Assembly: GCA_029204225.1 (NCBI GenBank)
Contig: MU832021.1
Location: 1-64,000 of the forward strand
From: Diphasiastrum complanatum
Taxonomy: Eukaryota > Streptophyta > Lycopodiopsida > Lycopodiales > Lycopodiaceae
Direction: 5' to 3'
DNA: 64,000 nucleotides
Shown here: positions 59,364-64,000 of the stretch, one piece after another
Layout of the letters: each line of letters starts with the position of its first letter
Position numbering within the stretch: the first letter of the stretch is position 1
The notes under the pieces: generated by a model
The model's input: the letters and a program-made list of their open reading frames with translations, nothing else
Database searches by the model: none
Told to the model about the DNA's origin: nothing
Made by a program: the position numbers and the translations under genes

Positions 59364-60016
59364 TGTGAAAAACTCAGATCCAAAAGATGCTAAAGTTTCA
59401 TAAAGATCTTGGCCATGGAAGTTATGCACATCTAGATTGAAAAAATGATAGAAATTGTGATGTTAAGCATACTAAACATCAACTAAACATCAAAATCTGA
59501 TCATAAGCTTCCACAAACAGAAACTTGCTGTCCCTGTCCGTACTTCAGAGCCTACAACCTGCATTTCACACGTGTGAAGCCATAGCAACAAAGAAATCAC
59601 AATTCTAGTGGCTAGAATGCAAGATATGAACAAAAAAGTGAGAGAGAAGAAGATGGACCTTCAAAGAACATAACATTCATTCAATAGAATGAAAATGAGA
59701 TGTGTACATACTCGTGGAGATGGCTATTTATAGCAGCCATAGTGCCTCTTGGCCACTTGTCTTATGATAGGCTAAAATTGGGGTCCAATAGGATTCACCC
59801 ATATACCTAGAAATTTGGTCAAATAGGAATGCACCAAATTATGAGCCAATAGAAGAGCTCCACACTCGACCTCCTCTAATTAATGTGACCTCAAAAGTAG
59901 TGTACACATACTTTGGGCCTCTACATACATGTATGAACCTATCTCTAACTTTTATTTGGCCATAGGCCTACAAAATCTCAAGTTAGGAAAATACTACTAG
60001 TTGACAATTTTTCACA
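59364..60016 (-). repeat. 3' LTR of Copia-7
   Basis: 653 bases; element sense starts TGTGAAAAATTGTC at 60016 and ends GAGTTTTTCACA at 59364. TATA box TATAAATAG on the minus strand at 59732-59724 gives a U3 of about 290 bases. A TTTCACACGTGTGAA palindrome lies at 59564-59578, downstream of the likely transcript start. No coding sequence of its own beyond the overlapping stop codon of Gag-Pol. Confidence 0.85.
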
Positions 60017-63000
60017 CTCCCTCTTCAACTAGTTTTAGCATAGATTTAGAAAGTACACCAAGACTTGTTCTATGCTTGAAAAATAAGTCCTTTCCCAATG
60101 CTTTGGTAAAGATATCAGCCACACATTCCTTTGATGGGACATGTTCAAGCTTGATCTCTTTTGCCAACACTTGTTCTCTCACAAAATGGTAAGCCACCTC
60201 GATATGTTTGCTCCTTGCATGGAAAACCGGATTGCTTGCTAGACTTTGGGCTGAAAGGTTGTCACAAAAGATGATTGGACTCTCTGAAAAATCCAGCAAA
60301 TGAAGCTCCATAATCATCCTCTTGATCCACACCATCTCCTTTGTGCATGATGTCAAAGCTTTGTACTCGGCCTCACTAGAAGAAAGTGATATAGTTGCTT
60401 GTTTCTTCGACATCCATGAGATAGCTCCATCACCTATGAAAATAGCATGTGCATTTATGGATTTTCTATCCATAAGGTCTCCTGCAAAATCTGAATCTGA
60501 AAAACCAAATAAGTTAGGTGATGAGCCTCTATAAACAATGCCAAAATCTTTTGTTCCCGAGATGTATCTCAAGATCCTCTTTCCTAGTTTCCAATGTTCT
60601 ATGCTAGGATCTTGCATGAATTGGCTTAATCTACCAACACAATAAGATAAATCAGGTCTTGTGATGGTTAGATATATAAGAGAACCTATTAGCTTCCTAT
60701 AGAGAGTAATGTCCTCGAAGGATCTTTCATTACCTCTTATAGTTAGCTTTACATGTGATTCCATAGGTGTATCAATAGGATTTGCATCTACCATATGAAA
60801 TCTATTGAGAATAGAAATAGCATACTTCTCTTGTGAAATAAAAGTGATTTGAGAAGTTCTAATTACTTCTATTCCTAAGATATAGCTCAAAAGACCAAGA
60901 TCATGCACTTCAAATTCCTTTTTTAGTGCTTTCTTGATATCTTCTATATCTTCCTTGTTCCCTCCACTTAAAATAATGTCATCCACATAAATTAGAAGGA
61001 TTGTAACATCATTAGCACTAATTCTAAAGTAAAGTGAATGATCATACTCACTCATAGTGAAGTTTTGAGAAAGTAGAAAAGAGTTAAGCCTAGCATACCA
61101 ACTCCTTGGTGCTTGCTTAAGACCATACAAACTTTTTTGTAGAAAACACACATGATTAGGCTTGCTATGAGAAACATAGCTCTCGGGTTGCTCCATGTAG
61201 ACTTCCTCTTCAAGATCACCATTCAAGAAAGCATTAGAAATGTCTAATTGCCAAAGATCCCATCCATAAAGAGTTGCAAGGGAAATGATTACTCTTATGC
61301 TCACCATCTTTGCCACGGGTGCAAAGGTTTCCTCATAGTCAATGCCATGCTCTTGAGCATAACCTTTAGCCACCAACCTTGCCTTCAACTTGTTGATAGA
61401 TCCATCTTGATTTGTCTTTACCTTGAAGATCCATTTGCATCCAATTGCACTTTTGCCCTTTGGAAGCTCCACCAATCTCCATGTGTTGTTCTTCATAAGT
61501 GCTTCAAACTCAAGATCCATTGCTTGGATCCATTCCTCTTCTTGCCTTGCTTCATCTACACATGAAGGTACATCAAAAGAAGTTAGGAAAGCATAGTTGG
61601 ATCCATCCACCACTTGCTTACCTTTGCCATCATAAGTGAGCCTTGAGGGTTTCACTTTATGCCTTGGAGTTCTCCTTGGAATTTGACTTGAAGAGGCTTC
61701 TTCAACATCCACATCCAATGTGTCATCAACTCCATTGTCATCAAGCACATTAGTTGCAACAACACCATCATCACTTGAAACAACTTTTGGAATGTTACCT
61801 TCATAAAAAATGACATCCCTACTTGTGAACACTTTCTTGATTGAAGGAACATAAATCCTATATGCTTTGCTTACTTCACTATAACCAACAAAAATGCCCT
61901 TTCTTGAAGATGGATCCTCCTTAGTTCTATCATCAAGAGTAATGTTGAAGTAGCAAATGCATCCAAAAGTTCTTAGAAACTTGACATTAGGCTTCGTACC
62001 AAACAAAGCTTCAAAAGGGGTTTTTCCTTCCAATACAACACTTGGCCATCTATTGCATAGGAAATTTGCACACAACAAAGCATCACTCCAAAAAGGTTTA
62101 GGAAGATTAGCATTCAATCTCATTGCCTTTGCACTCTCACACAAGGTTCTATTCTTCCTCTCGGCCACTCCATTTTGTTGTGGTGTTCTTGGACATGTGT
62201 ACTCCCTCTTGATCCCATGCTCATCGCAAAAGGCTTTGAATTTGTTAGAAATGTATTCACCACCATTGTCGCTCCTCAAGCATTTGATTTTGGTTGTAAA
62301 TTGAGTCTCAATAGCAACTTTGAACTTGACAAACACATCAAACACCTCATCCTTGCTCTTTAGTAGATAAACCCAACAAAATCTACTAAAATCATCAATG
62401 AAAGTTACATACATCTTAGCACCTCCATTGCTAATTGTAGTAACACCATGAATATCCGAATGCAAGAGAGAAAAAGGCATCTTAGATCTAGATATAGATC
62501 TACTATATGGCAATCTATGTGATTTAGACAAAGCACATTCTTCACAAACATGATTCAAGCAAGTAAGAGACTTGGGAAGTCCCCTTACTACCTCCTTTTT
62601 GGCTATTACCTCCAAGGCCTTGTAGTTGAGATGTCCCATCCTTTTATGCCATACCTCTTGAATTGACATTTGTTCATTTGCCATGCATCCAACTTGGTTA
62701 GCAACAACACATGCATCAAGCTTGAACAATTTCCCTTGCCTTTTCCCTTTTGCAATGATACTACACCCCTTTTTGATCAAGCAAGCATCACCATCAAACT
62801 CAACTTTGAATCCTTTGTCAAGAATTTGGCTTACACTAAGTAAGTTCTTGGTAATGGATGGAATGAGCAAAACATCTTTCAATTCTATATTCCTATTTGT
62901 AGAAAGTGAAATAGGAATTGTGCCAATCCCCTTGATTGCACACTCACCATCATTTGCGGTATAGATTACCTTCCTATCACCATCAAATGCCATTAAAGAT

Positions 63001-63962
63001 GAAAAATACTCTTTATGATATGTCATATGAGAAGTGGCTCCACTATCAATCCACCAAGGATCAATGTCTCCATGATTAGCCAACAAGCAAGATGACATAA
63101 CAAAAGCATCATTTGAAAGAAGCTCATCCCCACCCTCATCAATAGTTAGATTGGTTTGCTTTTCCCCTTGATCCCTCTTTTTCTTAAAACAATCACTAGC
63201 AAAATGCCCTTTGACTCCACAATAGAAACATTTTAGCTTAGATCTATCCTTCTTTTTGCCAAAAGTAGAGTGCTCACCTTGGTCTTGCCCTTTAGACCAA
63301 TTGCTTTTACCTTTGCCCTTGAACTTGCCTTTAGAGAACATTGCCTCCTCTTCTCCTCCTTGAGATGTAGAAGATGCTCCCACTCTTGCTTGCAACCTGA
63401 ATTCTTCAGCCAACAAGACCTCTTGCAAGTCTCCAACACTTGGTAAACATTTTTGGATAGCATAACTTTGAACAAGATTAGCATGATCATCCAACAAGCC
63501 ATTGAGAATCACTTGAACAAGCTCCTCATTATTTATGCCATCATTAATGCATGCTAACTCATCATTCAATGCTTTAACTCTCAAAACAAAAGCATGTCCA
63601 TTCTCACTCTTCTTTTGCATACAAGAAAAGATTTGCCTTCTTAAAGTCAACACTCTAGAAGTAGACTTGGATTCATAAACCTTCTTCAAGGCTTCCCAAG
63701 CTTCACTAGATGATGTGCACTTACCAACCTCTTTGATAAGCTCATTTGTCACATTCATCTTGATCATGTGAAGGGCTTTCTTTGCCCTCTTGTCATACCT
63801 CAATTGTTCTTGAGGTGCCAAAGGTCTCTCCTCCACACCTACAACAATATCCATCAACTCATTCATCTCAAGCAAAGACTCCATCCTTACTTTCCAAGTA
63901 GAATAGTTGAGGGAGGTAAGCCTATCATTGCTTTCCAACATGTAGCCTCCATTTGTAGCCAT
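60012..63962 (-). CDS. Copia-7 Gag-Pol polyprotein
   Basis: 1316 residues, one frame. Gag starts MATNGGYMLESNDRL; capsid-like region to about 215; zinc knuckle CFYCGVKGHFASDC (about 242-256). Protease DSGATSHM (Asp about 304). Integrase: WHKRMGHLN and CEECALSKSH zinc site (about 434-480), HSDIHG (Asp about 499), RSDNGGEY (Asp about 563), QNGVAERKNR (Glu about 600). RT from about 840 with the catalytic box YVDDIILS (about 990). RNase H: SDSDFAGDLMDRKS (about 1157), ISLSSSEAEYKAL, tail VADIFTKALG. All catalytic residues are present. The TGA stop lies inside the LTR (GTG|TGA overlaps TGTGA), and the final Val-Glu-Glu-Gly codons form the polypurine tract. It makes all proteins needed for copying and insertion. 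The start was chosen by match to the other Gag starts here. Confidence 0.93.
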   Translation of the reverse strand: MATNGGYMLESNDRLTSLNYSTWKVRMESLLEMNELMDIVVGVEERPLAPQEQLRYDKRAKKALHMIKMNVTNELIKEVGKCTSSSEAWEALKKVYESKSTSRVLTLRRQIFSCMQKKSENGHAFVLRVKALNDELACINDGINNEELVQVILNGLLDDHANLVQSYAIQKCLPSVGDLQEVLLAEEFRLQARVGASSTSQGGEEEAMFSKGKFKGKGKSNWSKGQDQGEHSTFGKKKDRSKLKCFYCGVKGHFASDCFKKKRDQGEKQTNLTIDEGGDELLSNDAFVMSSCLLANHGDIDPWWIDSGATSHMTYHKEYFSSLMAFDGDRKVIYTANDGECAIKGIGTIPISLSTNRNIELKDVLLIPSITKNLLSVSQILDKGFKVEFDGDACLIKKGCSIIAKGKRQGKLFKLDACVVANQVGCMANEQMSIQEVWHKRMGHLNYKALEVIAKKEVVRGLPKSLTCLNHVCEECALSKSHRLPYSRSISRSKMPFSLLHSDIHGVTTISNGGAKMYVTFIDDFSRFCWVYLLKSKDEVFDVFVKFKVAIETQFTTKIKCLRSDNGGEYISNKFKAFCDEHGIKREYTCPRTPQQNGVAERKNRTLCESAKAMRLNANLPKPFWSDALLCANFLCNRWPSVVLEGKTPFEALFGTKPNVKFLRTFGCICYFNITLDDRTKEDPSSRKGIFVGYSEVSKAYRIYVPSIKKVFTSRDVIFYEGNIPKVVSSDDGVVATNVLDDNGVDDTLDVDVEEASSSQIPRRTPRHKVKPSRLTYDGKGKQVVDGSNYAFLTSFDVPSCVDEARQEEEWIQAMDLEFEALMKNNTWRLVELPKGKSAIGCKWIFKVKTNQDGSINKLKARLVAKGYAQEHGIDYEETFAPVAKMVSIRVIISLATLYGWDLWQLDISNAFLNGDLEEEVYMEQPESYVSHSKPNHVCFLQKSLYGLKQAPRSWYARLNSFLLSQNFTMSEYDHSLYFRISANDVTILLIYVDDIILSGGNKEDIEDIKKALKKEFEVHDLGLLSYILGIEVIRTSQITFISQEKYAISILNRFHMVDANPIDTPMESHVKLTIRGNERSFEDITLYRKLIGSLIYLTITRPDLSYCVGRLSQFMQDPSIEHWKLGKRILRYISGTKDFGIVYRGSSPNLFGFSDSDFAGDLMDRKSINAHAIFIGDGAISWMSKKQATISLSSSEAEYKALTSCTKEMVWIKRMIMELHLLDFSESPIIFCDNLSAQSLASNPVFHARSKHIEVAYHFVREQVLAKEIKLEHVPSKECVADIFTKALGKDLFFKHRTSLGVLSKSMLKLVEEGV
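60017..60030 (-). promoter_or_regulatory. Polypurine tract of Copia-7
   Basis: Minus strand GTTGAAGAGGGAG immediately before the LTR; it primes plus-strand DNA. It is also coding: the last residues of Gag-Pol are read from it. Confidence 0.8.
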
Positions 63963-64000
63963 GTTGCAATGATTGATCTCTGATCTTTGACCTGTTCCAA
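63963..64000 (-). other. Copia-7 leader (partial)
   Basis: Sequence upstream of the Gag-Pol ATG, cut by the window edge. Confidence 0.7.

Larger units (their letters stand above)
59364..64000 (-). mobile_element. Copia-7: apparently intact Ty1/copia retrotransposon (5' end outside)
   Basis: A complete 3' LTR, a polypurine tract and an uninterrupted 1316-codon Gag-Pol; the 5' LTR and primer site lie beyond 64000. A leader of about 1.1 kb (as in Copia-1) would put the LTR about 1 kb further on. Lack of any frame damage, in contrast to all its relatives here, points to a recent insertion. The Gag-Pol layout suggests a Tork/Tnt1-like lineage, tentatively. Confidence 0.88.

Noticed and set aside
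61248-62964. Plus-strand frames of about 60-115 codons inside Copia-7
   Set aside because: All are shadows of the intact minus-strand Gag-Pol.

Overview
This is a gene-poor stretch of a plant nuclear genome, filled almost wall to wall with old, broken and nested retroelements. A seed plant, most likely a gymnosperm (conifer-like), fits best. The reasons are plant-type TATA boxes and start contexts, a FANTASTIC FOUR-type gene, Ty1/copia and Ty3/gypsy elements with plant tRNA primer sites, long (GA)n arrays, and a Penelope-like reverse transcriptase, a class I recall as rare in plants but reported from conifers. The species is an inference and cannot be fixed from sequence alone.

Layout. 1-5977: one convincing host gene (FAF-like, 2180-3283,+) with TATA box and CAA-repeat leader. 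5978-9130: copia element Copia-1 (+), 5' LTR and gag-protease only. 9889-13960: Gypsy-1 (+), a decayed protease-RT-RNaseH-integrase. 14492-15110: gypsy gag fragment (-). 15646-23941: Copia-2 (-) with a 1.36-kb 3' LTR, split by a nested, rearranged copia derivative (17490-21758). 23942-26690: Copia-3 (-), cut off in integrase. 26691-30765: LARD-1 (-), two ~600-bp direct LTRs around a single 937-codon frame of unknown function interrupted only by nonsense codons. 30766-32341: Copia-4 (+). 32445-34800: gypsy LTR piece, long (GA)n arrays, a 71-bp tandem repeat. 34890-35515: Penelope-like RT (-). 35516-40100: unclassified internal region ending at a copia-type primer site and LTR. 40749-43060: a candidate second host locus with four G-boxes, a good start codon and splice-like exons. 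43245-45430: microsatellites and retroelement scraps. 46575-50040: copia fragments around LARD-2, a plus-strand relative of the LARD-1 frame. 50045-54430: Gypsy-2 (-), same family as Gypsy-1. 54888-59310: gypsy integrase tail, then two convergent unfamiliar coding regions. 59364-64000: Copia-7 (-), with an uninterrupted 1316-aa Gag-Pol and a complete 3' LTR; its 5' end lies outside the window.

How it fits together. Only Copia-7 looks competent to move; its gag is close to those of Copia-1 and Copia-4 and it could supply proteins to related defective copies. The older elements carry stop codons and primer-site changes mostly of the C-to-T/G-to-A kind expected from deamination of methylated cytosine in silenced DNA. 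The most novel items are the LARD-1/LARD-2 protein family, the Penelope-like RT, the convergent gene pair at 55-59 kb, the duplicated-module copia derivative, and the G-box cluster at 40.8 kb.
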